From Rhizaria sp. SCN 62-66 (taxonomy: Eukaryota > Rhizaria, unplaced): a stretch of 64,000 bases of DNA. This document shows positions 37,701 to 42,690 of the stretch, piece after piece. The stretch is from assembly GCA_001724265.1 (NCBI GenBank), contig MEDY01000094.1:1-64000 (forward strand), given 5' to 3'. The position numbers and the translations under genes are program-made. Below the pieces are notes generated by a model that was given only the letters and a program-made list of their open reading frames with translations, did no database searches and had not been told where the DNA came from. The number at the start of each line of letters is the position of its first letter. Position 1 is the stretch's first letter.

Positions 37701-39084
37701 CGTCCTGGGCGTACTCGATCTGGACGACCTTAAGCGCGACAGCACGCCAGGCGAGCAGCGTGGACATGGCCTCCTCCTTCTCCATCAGCTTCAGCAGCTC
37801 CGTATCCGCCTCGGCAAGCTCGGGGTAGCCCTGGAAGTTGCGCTTGTAGAGGTCGGCGTACTGAATACCGCGGGTGACCATCGCCTCCTGCTTCGCGGCG
37901 TCGATCTCGGTCTTGAGCTTGAGCTGCGCCAGAGTCTCCTCCTGCTGCCGCTCAAGCATGGCCAGCGCGGCGGGTGAGTGCGAGAGCTGCGCGAGGATGA
38001 GCAGCAGGCCCTGGTACTGGTTCTTCTGGATCGCGAGGCCGATCTCGGTGAAGTGCACCTCGACGCCAATGGCCGGCGCGGGCGGAGAGAGCTTCTGCAG
38101 AGACTCCAGCGAGCCCTTGTGCATGGTGAGCTTGGCCGCCATCGACGTCGGCGGCAGGATGTACGACCAGCGCGCCTCGTGCATCGTGGTGAAGAGCGAG
38201 GAACAGTAGTCGTAGTCGACGGGGGGCAGTGCGGAGCCGGGGACGGGCACAGGCCAGGGGGCGGGCTCGGTGCTGCCGCTAGCACCGGTCACGGCCTTCG
38301 ACGTGGATGTAGCGGCCGCGGCGGGGGCAGTGTTGGACTTGTTCTTGTTGTACTGCGCGAGAGCGGAGCCAGGAGCAGCAGAGTTCTTATTGTCGTTGTT
38401 GGTAGATGTGTGGGTGATGGAGTCGAGGGCGGCACGCATACTCGCGTCGTCAACCTGGGTGGGCGTGTTGAAATAAACGCACACGTCGTTGACGGCAATC
38501 TGACGGCGGCCGGCGACGGTGGTGTCGATGCACTTAGTGACGGGGTTCCACTGCGCATCGCAGGGCTTGACGGAGACTTCGCGGATACCGACACCGAGGT
38601 TGATGTTGGGGCCCTCGAATACGACGTGAACGCGGTCAACCTGCACCGTGACGTGGTCGACGATAGTGTCTACGGTGCGCATGAGGAAACCCTTGGAATC
38701 CTCCTGGATCTCCTTCTCGGGGAAGTTCAGCAGCTCCCAGTTGTCGAGCTGCTCGAGCTTCTGCTTCAGCAGCTGGGCAGCGGCCTCGGCCTCAGCCATG
38801 GGGACGTCCTTGCCAGGGCCGACGACAATCGACACATCCTGCACGAGAACCTTAACGGGCGTGCTGGTGAGCCCGGTCCAAGAGAGCTTGACGTTGAGAA
38901 GGCCGACCTTGCCAGCCTTGATAGAGACCGGGAGCTTAAGGAAGTCGAAGGCGTCGGGCTTGACTTCGACGTTCTTCAGCGTGAGCTCACCGCCCATAGA
39001 GAACTTGAGCTGGTCGGAGGAAACATCCTTCAGGAACTGACCCACAGTGCTATTCAGCACCTTGGACAGAATGCTCTCAAACAT
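19744..39084 (-). CDS. VPS13: Giant VPS13-family bridge-like lipid transfer protein
   Basis: A single uninterrupted frame of 6446 aa, ATG 39084, TAA. VPS13 proteins bridge organelle contact sites and move bulk phospholipids along a hydrophobic groove. The chorein N-terminus is unmistakable (MFESILSKVLNSTVGQFLKD, ELTLKNVEVKPDAFDFLKLP). Repeating beta-groove sequence follows, broken by long Ala/Ser-rich disordered inserts. VAB/SHR-binding repeats lie at about residues 3200-4150 (VNLTDTPLIFDG, PRYRIENRTS). A C2 domain is at about 4465-4600 (LCVRVVEARWL, DCYAVLTL, TLNPYWNNELFF). The VPS13 C-terminal/ATG2-like region is at about 5650-5900 (AQFYFSLLHIQPLQLYLTF, GNPVSLVSGVGAGVKDFF), with a C-terminal PH-like end. 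It is about 1.5-2 times the length of human VPS13s (3100-4400 aa). No intron and no TAG occur in the whole frame. Confidence 0.95.
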   Translation of the reverse strand: MFESILSKVLNSTVGQFLKDVSSDQLKFSMGGELTLKNVEVKPDAFDFLKLPVSIKAGKVGLLNVKLSWTGLTSTPVKVLVQDVSIVVGPGKDVPMAEAEAAAQLLKQKLEQLDNWELLNFPEKEIQEDSKGFLMRTVDTIVDHVTVQVDRVHVVFEGPNINLGVGIREVSVKPCDAQWNPVTKCIDTTVAGRRQIAVNDVCVYFNTPTQVDDASMRAALDSITHTSTNNDNKNSAAPGSALAQYNKNKSNTAPAAAATSTSKAVTGASGSTEPAPWPVPVPGSALPPVDYDYCSSLFTTMHEARWSYILPPTSMAAKLTMHKGSLESLQKLSPPAPAIGVEVHFTEIGLAIQKNQYQGLLLILAQLSHSPAALAMLERQQEETLAQLKLKTEIDAAKQEAMVTRGIQYADLYKRNFQGYPELAEADTELLKLMEKEEAMSTLLAWRAVALKVVQIEYAQDDKPFWRPKPSKGLFSGWFGPKGPAKPTKVADHALVRRMVLEPAAVQHEEEEKAMKNVNAKYVKIEVIARLDALSIKLMSPTRAPLLALAITGIGAEVRLRPSSTAVSAVVGAIEAVDHMTPGTVHEVFMRRSKRPAAAGRIGADRPLVSATVSLNDKAVNPDDGLDMKLGVELAAVDIIVNTGMLLQLAQFFEPPAEAKFMGEAKERAMARFNDVRGSMQSAAVAALENRGRNLMDVRVEAPTIIIPNDPNDINSHVLVVDLGLLTFKSAPPSMEEIKEQKVLLQKATKDPGVLAQLPVSDQLRCFYDNFHVSLTALTVYAGAPSFLFAPDASVFIVRPFEVFVGLHVCLINAAQSTADAAIAQRAPAAAASSKDSKKDKKDKKETAVVVAPAPSQQRHVVLNLPQTIISVSLPAIEVTVSPLKVARLLRLVKALLRTLKSDADAKAQAEAASKVVANGSSLTARINNELNAIEAAEANAAAAAEASTNSSSTALTVAGKNSADDSSAGEKTPAAPAVNPEAINIALDFKLGLICVTIANDLVPEFPVDVLSLAIKDIAVDFQMRPYDMSVKTALGGMFIEDCLHAFSPSTKYLMHTSTVPVTAYNSKFAPFAPAQSPLAQPGATLTAAFMAVQVDLVQRESPRYAYANTIVNAQFGKVNLAINRESLPALMFFFIKQLMPNKFIVNVEDATQGSAILDDEADAAAAGATKDAAAAKDAPAPAAGKKSAAATAATATSVGLEPDAGFAPSFDSPGYATSVDTSSVEVDIEAAAARSAYLEDSEFDTLYDRLYAGEDAELAALIAEDEAERARAQRRAAEREAQVDQLLAKLKNDTITSVELLLLHRRANLQVQTRLLALKDELANVERSGGGFDRRVELSGQIAALEELLQRRRARLLALRSRERVTKNDSRVFRVSSAVCDETQRVGVLAVPKNLSGRAVALDRALRSGDIPVSAKPGGAVSVPPSTAMLTGTERAVAPLFSAHDITEEKADEAGFKILSLSVLVAATFAGVTVTLNSRGTGVLGLAVTDFTTGFAQADSGMAVRAQLGAFTVSNLAVKKDVKATRDYVDLALRAPSLSPETIAAATAATAGATAGAAPSALRQASINPSASGKDALAGAAGELHAYVHHWFKAQSSAPKNASARVQRAYLNRATAKVEYPEIVYTSTTAAKALDTGFGDEDEDDEDNVAGNSKAGTALIDVSFYMRTPEPVVLDDLDEEEYFSFAHAIAVMRAGGIDEAARDVATARGLFFASSAPASSAALAIVPPRGHGLAAIREVATPRAAGTGSPASDGKSGDAFSFDPSPLPEPAPSGFENDYNVPALAVLTQGRAPRFAHSMVVRAKFSGLRVVACYKFVDSALAWAKDIDKVIAAVTAVPAAPAGVQTPADIAAAAVANSSKLHSKNSKAGSVAGSKKGSAVHSANGTPGAGANSVRRSSAGAALLGGAMSKTTNRDAFATPSAPARGLALPSNAPTGPVAAKPSTTALSAAESKPLMLISLSVDLEDIAVVIPASSTSPELLVLRLDGIHINNKVKLARASAVAKQAASAPGAANAFSGSATPVSAARALPSTRTGASFNAGTSFDGAAPAGASPSLNSRPSVALGRRPSALIRQLSSRAGLGGATPTLGARALSTQDDSDSDEFLEMEEGAFSVSGALFVNQEDYFHSLPTSAQPDLANRVIATTPSRTLINTPSTASGAAPAKRETPASVVGATIDYCSLQVQYNVHISGLSLASVCYLDQHGGREQSAAPRVSPSTFLRKIDLLQLSAVLLSATQHVYAPMLSIADSVLARARVEEEARAAKVPLSALMAARTGLYITQHTHQPPLDLPDWAVQAGLPDLNVILSQPHMSLALSLMADDGRFKGLLNERTDLTFPKYAPPTASSPREWARVIRYSKAAAAAAQASKSGFRASLVMGRPTLHARAGAKANDSAPGAPAAAPAVSNNRRATDADVAALMLARSSGPAVTNSVTRTRLNSKLHNGGSVAGSKKGSALGSRIASAIGSRLGSRRGSVNDDAWGLNKAAEMTGPVAASKPISFAVQFELTQLALQLVTDPSKASSASIALTLGLYTNANMKSDGALRVLAEVSDICMVNAVLSSANPEKLRSEIAALPVTAAIIKPFSVVVEMAQTASPVPAAIIRPSPAVVGATGDYGGVRSSDHAVAVPAKQRLSAFVGLTDIDVKLSYNDYELVFAVIGTLSMPPAAPTAVTDNAPAPENGAAAAADAAPAAEPAAPAPAPAPAPADTGLMKYTYGDMSVKVVLNNVSLLLVNDAPGFPLPFARFGVSDVCVGLEAFGHKRVITVKSRVFGDFHNGSLVQWEPLMEPTTFEIELAECVTLPMRVSVRSVGKMNFNITRAMMDGLAQSLELLSAAQKAQMKRIRARQRQLRSSVSSTSRGSTNGSIINDQSVLDVMSSTASSSSAASGGFSFFRLNNGTELPVKYCFGILPSDAGAAAATSMSNARGITDRSSSLSLRHKLRASARFNRVAHMPRALKELAHILTEEEMLRHDGGYLPCTQEASEFVHVAAAELAPAASKEAQAAAKAEAAKAAEDDGKVDRRAENKLLFRWLVWRYVASERLRKEREVQNYTKTLERYSACPLFFDDDILSKMTGTIGDNMRAFADIEDDEAAAAAAEEMGIVHKTRAQRLAEMEEAERVSRREAAYRPFKRLINLQVDGYLPLTNVAVDSVGSRMYQLLPGPLMIRSASARHVGETPFDPATLVRSIVLDVSIINGVKCVSLHTTTAVVNLTDTPLIFDGATLMPGQHHFLPMTYRVQGFSVQPASKAEPTLASATHSPSPVVPFSALVTGKTIQCAPTVAGDAPFTAVVQSWARQGCIYWALTAPIAVTNMLSEAAVVQVTALPGKTANKLAAQAVEAQKQARAAGTTTGAAASPASSAPARSGMSDYSVADSKLTGVSLASTSALIAPTHAMRSYLAAPLLTSPAETTTDKDGNAVPFSKEDAPVFALSVKIPGIGVSWSEPLVIDKKGSKTLTLRCRDRAGRAMLVYAEVSYAPFLTAKRGAARAHVPNIYTSEQQASPSAAMADNSGLISSCDISAAVAAGHGVVTAATYAAVKVVLYAPYWIFDSSNLGVIVSETREDTAERLCLTQAQLVDAGVDPQERVLRRLRTALTEQGKQDGAESTTVVDPATAAANVFQLAAAGGAETAAEVVEDRCWARAVMFSPAKLVEGTSTQVYCRLAKPLDQRRADAQAQGKVTSFATEWSDKMSLDAVGAMTLLTLTSMTQHTYPAAPRVQDQTTYQVSALIRNGTGAFRRTKFIYFAPRFVIVNRLPLPVLLRQHHVEDQSALKMQVAEAAALRASAQADEEEKNAENGNGWLVARGEGDASAEGKAAALEARKEARALITQDIAYHVAACSSTTDSTELYLRHGEVDAWHYPYSKQKRLVAFRMLTPEDSAAEAIDEAVTAREQAELARIKRTAIEAASAARAAKKSRAGVRFDSDDDDDDEGGADEDEVDEETVDADVDTVDATELRTALPHYIPERDGSGVMSARRAVDKAEVTAAAKEAARKSAAAGKGKGKGKKSRKGKGKADAVSAAKPWEEGEWGWSGFIDLDKVGESTLTLRNTATHQSFMANVRILMSGPDVRGATGNSVTIVLEPQSLVFPRYRIENRTSCDTFRFTQSGSQDWTTLAPYETAVYTWDQPLGEKELEVSILSGLQTINKKFSLEEARSLGRVTVPGSVEANALVEMTSAATATSMSAVGTSNGSSVGAQRSTVSSLVMQSAVVTTQTGGMNPILSATSQRATHDVFVSVVAEGPTRVLVLSDFPLPETSVDLVTHQLLRTPAARAGVLAAADKYSIGLRGSDSLNIAEARQQARSQSGRSGEGLALADDEAALHPYSAQAKRARLAAAIDPLTGANLAELYDGIDLWAGRTDDVDTEFHDEDDDAAAARKEADIDALIWDAGVDALDGLSAADTVVMVRLRAQAVAALKEDHARVEAQKALVAQLAALQQLNSNNANNVDSGVSATPARVATHLQPLCVSDVAYLCVRVVEARWLTAGGMDGLSDCYAVLTLHNQSYKTDIAAHTLNPYWNNELFFKLDGDLLAAIRRSAAEAEAAAEEAEADGEVSLALSEKAFSTLNKAALKIAVFHKNKVTSDTFLGGVIVGNLSCIARGQAAYDAARVAAMYSAAGVQSAASSKITAGVTGLLGARGGSDSGKKSGAVAFGLGAVPEGDEDDLDADEDHEEGKDGNDHKHEKKGKGKGKSVTIAAPAKKTEKPTPLPAAHIADVFDEVSETSDDPWDMCPVKFMTRWLQLHAVRQNKRLHGQLNIAIGFAPNELTRQALILHELQADLAHQVSLLAQLTEKFASQLRDLDVGKIDLNTLQILADEATVNAAIAGMGSSSVGNNTSSSLGTVAPSSAGLSVVFEADENAASSSSLASARGSSNAANASANAKAAEKPKKKGGFFSCCSSSSAADEPDAPAPRSSNAAAASNNNSSGALVPSNSGSMQPRRGTANNASTAAAPAPKLSSGAVKKAQQHLDALIKSLALAAEKRRADAAKLRQEYVLTVRLQSVQVSQEHILGCLRDAGKTLSKAWRPVKVRGLVQCNGHTQLIDLFEIQLTNSGVAALEDARGRRDINKIAADAAVSGSGATSRMGALMRIASLHPNLGGVGSQLPLTLVPCTGVMPGSIVIKRNLIDELDDEDPNNPSTSTHNPSSPVAADGASAEGAVANSSSLTPASAAPASPTAGSAAAADAAKKAEDKNKEKTAVLPPGTRGVELVPEGESIELTFTVPLSLVQPALRAMANEEVPSSAAVLSLHILTETVRELPNSAAAKATAAATAADASAASPSGTTGEPETPSGEQRAMATAATIAGVGLTTGTASVAHLPFSTETAFVSCGEVLIPLHTVALATTPEEDAAAAAKAAAATAAAAKKAKAGELVQETLVFDALMRDSRTLLPGPTWHFAVEDSSLSPRNAKALSRVGLASELTPAPVPYTAPPVMGVTKEDIERAFKEAKMKAKASDSTGSLRLHTGLEGVQASLALQKANAQNLRRVSEGAPSAISMSSLMSSSMLPAESTQLEAALAATKAKADAAVSAAAALALPVAPVRVLATCQLTMAKPLIDRESMEVRLAVDHVGLSLVDSANAGGGGASEVLYISIEGVVVSLTDSIATSAIELSVQAMQVDHQSSIVTAGPDAEAIVFGPSEDAIASGKPFIHIGLSRTKTAADYPVQVFKYATVLVQEIEVTIDESLIWQLLSVVNDILPRLVSEPDPTQYMLLDKRNMYHAEGHSSAAQFYFSLLHIQPLQLYLTFRANPDLRVGSEAMAFNPIQAVFNAASGVLGSIDAAPVCLNSLIVQDAYGDVATLLQPIVQFYVTQGIGQGYKILGSVEFLGNPVSLVSGVGAGVKDFFYAPAQGLVSSPKDFGTGIAKGSASLITSVTTGVFGAAAKITGSAGSGVAALTMDAEFQAKRRARGRKQVKHAGDGLLEGAKSLGHGIFSGLKGIVADPLKGARQGGVGGFFKGLGKGLTGVVTKTASGAVDMVTTTLKGVGATFSLLGALGEDEIVRTRRRLPRFIANNGALTVFQERDALAQYVIHQVPPPEEDECDVVDAYEVTGLTRSLGLGITENLGISETTVKALEDGDNDDLAATLRALELEITSATGTEADKTLGKKKKDLLTKMRRYRAKMERERVLLAFPLRTTSDVSDKAANDENEMSDSDLLVVVTDVRVLVVHARAAARMLAREGSGSSSNEAAKRFVRANVRLARMVDVFPQEVPGKNKKSPMQTRVVLSMLGKGTGSSADTDLSKRHFPARSLADAKLCALRMRALMSSSRVIQAHYGTRGAWYDVTYALAEQLALSPRGNTVVPNSTKDDRTSVTKSKSQQPAAAAAASSEEEDVDNDSGETAATYPVDTFRPSRWVKTLRRPRSSGDKDKGKVTVVNTPPATVASVLSSEAASRYASEREWYNKLVMLPGHLPDRVKLLVVTFKRGNEIIVKTMVQGETVVLI
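31718..31749 (-). repeat. VPS13 internal SVAGSKKGSA motif, copy 2
   Basis: Codes GSVAGSKKGSA just after SKLH. The DNA is nearly identical to the copy at 33446-33477, about 575 residues nearer the N-terminus. Confidence 0.75.
33446..33477 (-). repeat. VPS13 internal SVAGSKKGSA motif, copy 1
   Basis: Codes GSVAGSKKGSA after SKLH inside a disordered insert; the partner of the copy at 31718-31749. Confidence 0.75.
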
Positions 39085-40084
39085 TGCAAAAGTGGAGAAC
39101 GAGAGAAAGAGCGCGGGATAACGCTGGAGGGAGAGTTCTTAGTAAACGCAGTCAGTTGGATCGTGCGTTAGGGGGAGCGGGGGTGCGGCAGAAGCAAAAA
39201 AGCTATGACGCAAGGTAGCACTACTGTGTTAAACGCAGACAAGAGGTTGGATCTCTTGTAAACACTCAAACAGCGGTGGGGAAGGGCTAAAGAAACCAAG
39301 GTTGGACGTGGCTCCTTGTTAAGCTCTGCGCGGCGGGGGGGAGGGGACATTAGACAGAAAATAGAGACGCATGAGAAGATAAAAAAGGCATACGCACAAG
39401 ATCTAGCGCAGCAAATAAGTCGAAATATCCTTGCAAATGAAAAACCAGCTCATGCAATGAGTAGAGACGTCCCAGCAGACTTGTCTCTTTAAGCGGAAGC
39501 TCAGCACAGCACTCCGCGCGTAGCCATTCAAAATGCATTCGAATGTAGGCACTTGCTCTCATGCATTGTTGCCAATAATTACACAAATATAAAGAACAAT
39601 GAAAGACCTCGGAGGGTTCTCCCAGTGGAAATCCCCGATGACCCTCGCACAGCGCGCAATTCACCTGCGAGTCAAGACAAGATTCAGTCCTGGACCGGTC
39701 TGTCTCGCGGAGAGGGGGAGTACGACACAGAAAATGACCGTGAGACAATCATTTTAGCGAACCAGTCGGCCACTCAACCATGTGGTGTCGAATCGCGAGC
39801 ATATCCAGCGCCACCAACCAATCGTGCAAGTGCATACAATCTCGTGAATCTGTTCTTACTATCGCTAATCTATATTCACAGCTTATCGAGCATGCTGCAG
39901 ATTTCGATAAGACCATAAACTCGCTTCATATCTTCTCCTGCTGAGCTCACTTCTTAAACCCCTCTCTGTCGTTCATTTCGACCTCTGATGCGCTGACCCG
40001 TTACACTCCAGTCCGCTCCAGACGTCTCGAGGAGGGTTCTTGCTCGCCTTTCTTGCTTTTGTTGGTGCCTTTTTAGCTTTCCCG
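39085..40084. other. Divergent spacer VPS13 / UAP1
   Basis: 1 kb, AT-rich in the middle, holding two 5' flanks. The last 50 nt before the UAP1 ATG are T/C-rich. No RNA gene recognised. Confidence 0.5.
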
Positions 40085-41767
40085 ATGGCTTCCACGCAGA
40101 ACCCGCACGAGGCGCTCCGCGCGCTGCAGGCGACGTACGTCGCTCAGGACCAGGCCCACGTCTTTGACCACGTTGACGTCGCCGCGCTCTCTGCTGAGGC
40201 CGCTGCTGACATGCACGACAAGCTCTCTTCGTTGGATTTGCCGTACCTTAAGACCAAGTTCGACGAGCTTTCGCAGCCCCTGCCCGCGATTGAGATCACT
40301 CCCTTCACCAACGGGCTCGACGCCACGTCTCTCTCTGCTGAGCGCCTCGCCGCGCTCCGCAAGGTCGGCCTCTCGCTCATCGCTGAGGGCGCTGTGGCTG
40401 TGATCCTCCTTGCTGGTGGCCAGGGCTCTCGCCTCGGCTCCGCGCTGCCCAAGGGCATGTTCCAGCCTGGGCTCCCCAGCGGCAAGCGCATCTTTGACTA
40501 CCACGGCGAGCGTCTCCTGCGTCTCCGCGAGCTCGCACAGAGCACCTGTGGCGGCAGCGGCGCGGTCAAGCTCCCTTGGCTTGTCATGACGTCTCCGGCC
40601 ACGCACGCCGAGACCGTGGGCTACTTCAACGCCGAGGTTGGTAGCGAGAACGGTCCCACGTTCAAGTACCCTGCCGAGGAGCTCACGTTCTTCCAGCAGG
40701 GCGCGCTGCCCGCGCTCTCGTTCGACGGCAAGCTGTTGCTCTCCGCGCCTGGCGCGCCCGTGCTGGCGCCCAACGGCAACGGCGGTATCTACAAGGCGCT
40801 GCAGACCTCCGGGCTGATGGCCAAGCTCGCCGCGCAGGGCGTCAAGTACGTTCACATCATCGGCGTCGACAACCTGCTCGCCAAGCCCGCCGACCCGGCG
40901 ATGCTGGGCTACGCCGCCGAGGGCGCGCTGGACGTTGTCAACAAGGTTGTCACCAAGAATGCCCCCACGGAGCGCGTCGGCGTGATGGCGCTCAAGAACG
41001 GCCGCGCAGCCATCGTCGAGTACAGCGAGATCACGGAGCAGCAGAGCACGGCCACGGACGCCGCGACGGGCGGGCTGCTCTTTGGCGCCGCCAACATTGC
41101 CAGTCACCTCTACTCGACGGCGTTCCTACAGGAGGCCGTGCGCCGCGCTGACGACCTGCCGTGGCACGTGGCGCGCAAGAAGGTCGCCACCTACACCCGC
41201 GACGCCGCGACCGGCGCTCTCACGGTCGTCGCGCCCGCGGCCGAAAATGGGATCAAGATGGAGATGTTTATCTTCGACTGCTTCTCGTGGGCTGAGACCG
41301 CCAAGACGGGGTACTACACCGTGGCGCGCGAGGACGAGTTCGCGCCCATCAAGAACGCTCGCGTCGCGCCCGTCGCCAGCGCTGTCCTCGCGCGCGCCGG
41401 CGCCGTGCCCCGCAAGTGCCCCAAATCGGGCGCTGTGTTCGTGCGCGCGCGCGTGGAGGACGTCACGGGCGACTCGCCCGACTCCGCCGTGCTCATGCTC
41501 GGCGCCGCGCACGCGCGCCTGCTGGCCCGCGCCGGCGCCACAGTTGCCGAGGCTGAGGAGGCTGTCGCGGCGCCCGAGGACGCGAGTGCGGTGACGGTGG
41601 TCGTCCAGGCGACGGCTGAGGTATCTCCGCGCATTGCGTACGACGAGTACGATGTTGAGAATGTGGCGGGCGTCTCTGGGAAGACCTTTGATGTGCCCGC
41701 TATCATCAGTGCCGCAATTAAAGCTCGTTTTGCTTTGATTCCGGACAATGCAGTGTGTGTTTGCTAA
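40085..41767 (+). CDS. UAP1: UDP-N-acetylglucosamine pyrophosphorylase
   Basis: 560 aa, ATG 40085, TAA. A cytosolic enzyme: UTP + GlcNAc-1-phosphate gives UDP-GlcNAc + PPi, the donor for GPI anchors, N-glycans and chitin-like polymers. The nucleotide-binding signature LLAGGQGSRLG...PKGMFQPGLPSGKRIFDY is at about 108-138. VMTSPATHAETVGYF, a GNGGIYKAL substrate motif, VKYVHIIGVDNLLAKPADP and the C-terminal MEMFIFDCFSWAET block are all typical of eukaryotic UAPs. The in-frame sequence upstream of 40085 has no ATG and is leader. The 560-aa length is normal for the family. A tandem AATAAATAAATAAA at 41922-41935 is a likely poly(A) signal, about 155 nt past the stop. Single exon. Confidence 0.95.
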   Translation: MASTQNPHEALRALQATYVAQDQAHVFDHVDVAALSAEAAADMHDKLSSLDLPYLKTKFDELSQPLPAIEITPFTNGLDATSLSAERLAALRKVGLSLIAEGAVAVILLAGGQGSRLGSALPKGMFQPGLPSGKRIFDYHGERLLRLRELAQSTCGGSGAVKLPWLVMTSPATHAETVGYFNAEVGSENGPTFKYPAEELTFFQQGALPALSFDGKLLLSAPGAPVLAPNGNGGIYKALQTSGLMAKLAAQGVKYVHIIGVDNLLAKPADPAMLGYAAEGALDVVNKVVTKNAPTERVGVMALKNGRAAIVEYSEITEQQSTATDAATGGLLFGAANIASHLYSTAFLQEAVRRADDLPWHVARKKVATYTRDAATGALTVVAPAAENGIKMEMFIFDCFSWAETAKTGYYTVAREDEFAPIKNARVAPVASAVLARAGAVPRKCPKSGAVFVRARVEDVTGDSPDSAVLMLGAAHARLLARAGATVAEAEEAVAAPEDASAVTVVVQATAEVSPRIAYDEYDVENVAGVSGKTFDVPAIISAAIKARFALIPDNAVCVC

Positions 41768-42690
41768 AACTAACGCTTCATATGTTCGGCTTGATATGGT
41801 ACAGTGTAATAACAAACAATAACAACAATGCTACAAGGAGATCACTCAAGACTATTCATCGGTGATGGCAAGTATGACGAGAGTTACTATCTGAAAAAAC
41901 TACGAGTCGATACACCGGATGAATAAATAAATAAAAGATATATGATGAAAGTTATTCTCGTTTATTGAAAACATTTGAGTTTGAGACGAAGCTACTGGTA
42001 TTGTTGAGTAGTCAGGCGAATGTTGCGACTTTGCACTGAAAATGATAGAATTCGAACGATACTATAGTAAGACAAATAAGAACAAAGCGAACATGCGATA
42101 TTGATAGGCTAAATCTAAACAGAATCTAAGTATGGTATGACAGGGAACAGTAGAAAAGAGGCACGATCTGTAAAACAGCGATTGTTGCAGTTTGTGTTTT
42201 GGAAGTCAGAATAGCACAAGACAAAACATCATGAGAAAGAAGAAACAAGAAATGAAAAGTGAAACGGGGAAATATAGAAACTACGATAATGAAGAACGTA
42301 ATGTAGCAGAAATGTGTACTCACGACGCAAACACATGGTCCGCTCTGGAAAGAATATCACCGTACAATGGAATTGACCATGCTCTAAGTGACTCTGAAGA
42401 GAACACACGCGCGAGTGATTGTCGCGGTGACAACAAGCAGTCTCTGTCATCAATAATGCACCACACAAACAAAACCTGAAACATCATCTCTGTAAAACAC
42501 AGTCTACATGTTGGGAGACAGGTCATAAAAAAGAGGAAGTAGGACGATGCAGTGAGAATATATAAGCATTAGTCGGGTTACTGAGAAGAGACTGCGACTG
42601 ATTGAGTCGAGAATTTTTTTAGTAAAAGAAAACAACAACAACATGAAACCGAACACAGTAAGATGAATAAAGGCCGTTGAACGTGCAGCT
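41768..42690. other. AT-rich convergent spacer
   Basis: 3' flanks of UAP1 (+) and the cyclin (-). Short open frames at 42192-42479 lack codon bias. No structured RNA recognised. Confidence 0.55.

Noticed and set aside
42192-42479. 95-codon frame in the UAP1/cyclin spacer
   Set aside because: AT-rich, Lys/Arg/Asn composition, no codon bias like real genes here and no recognisable motif.
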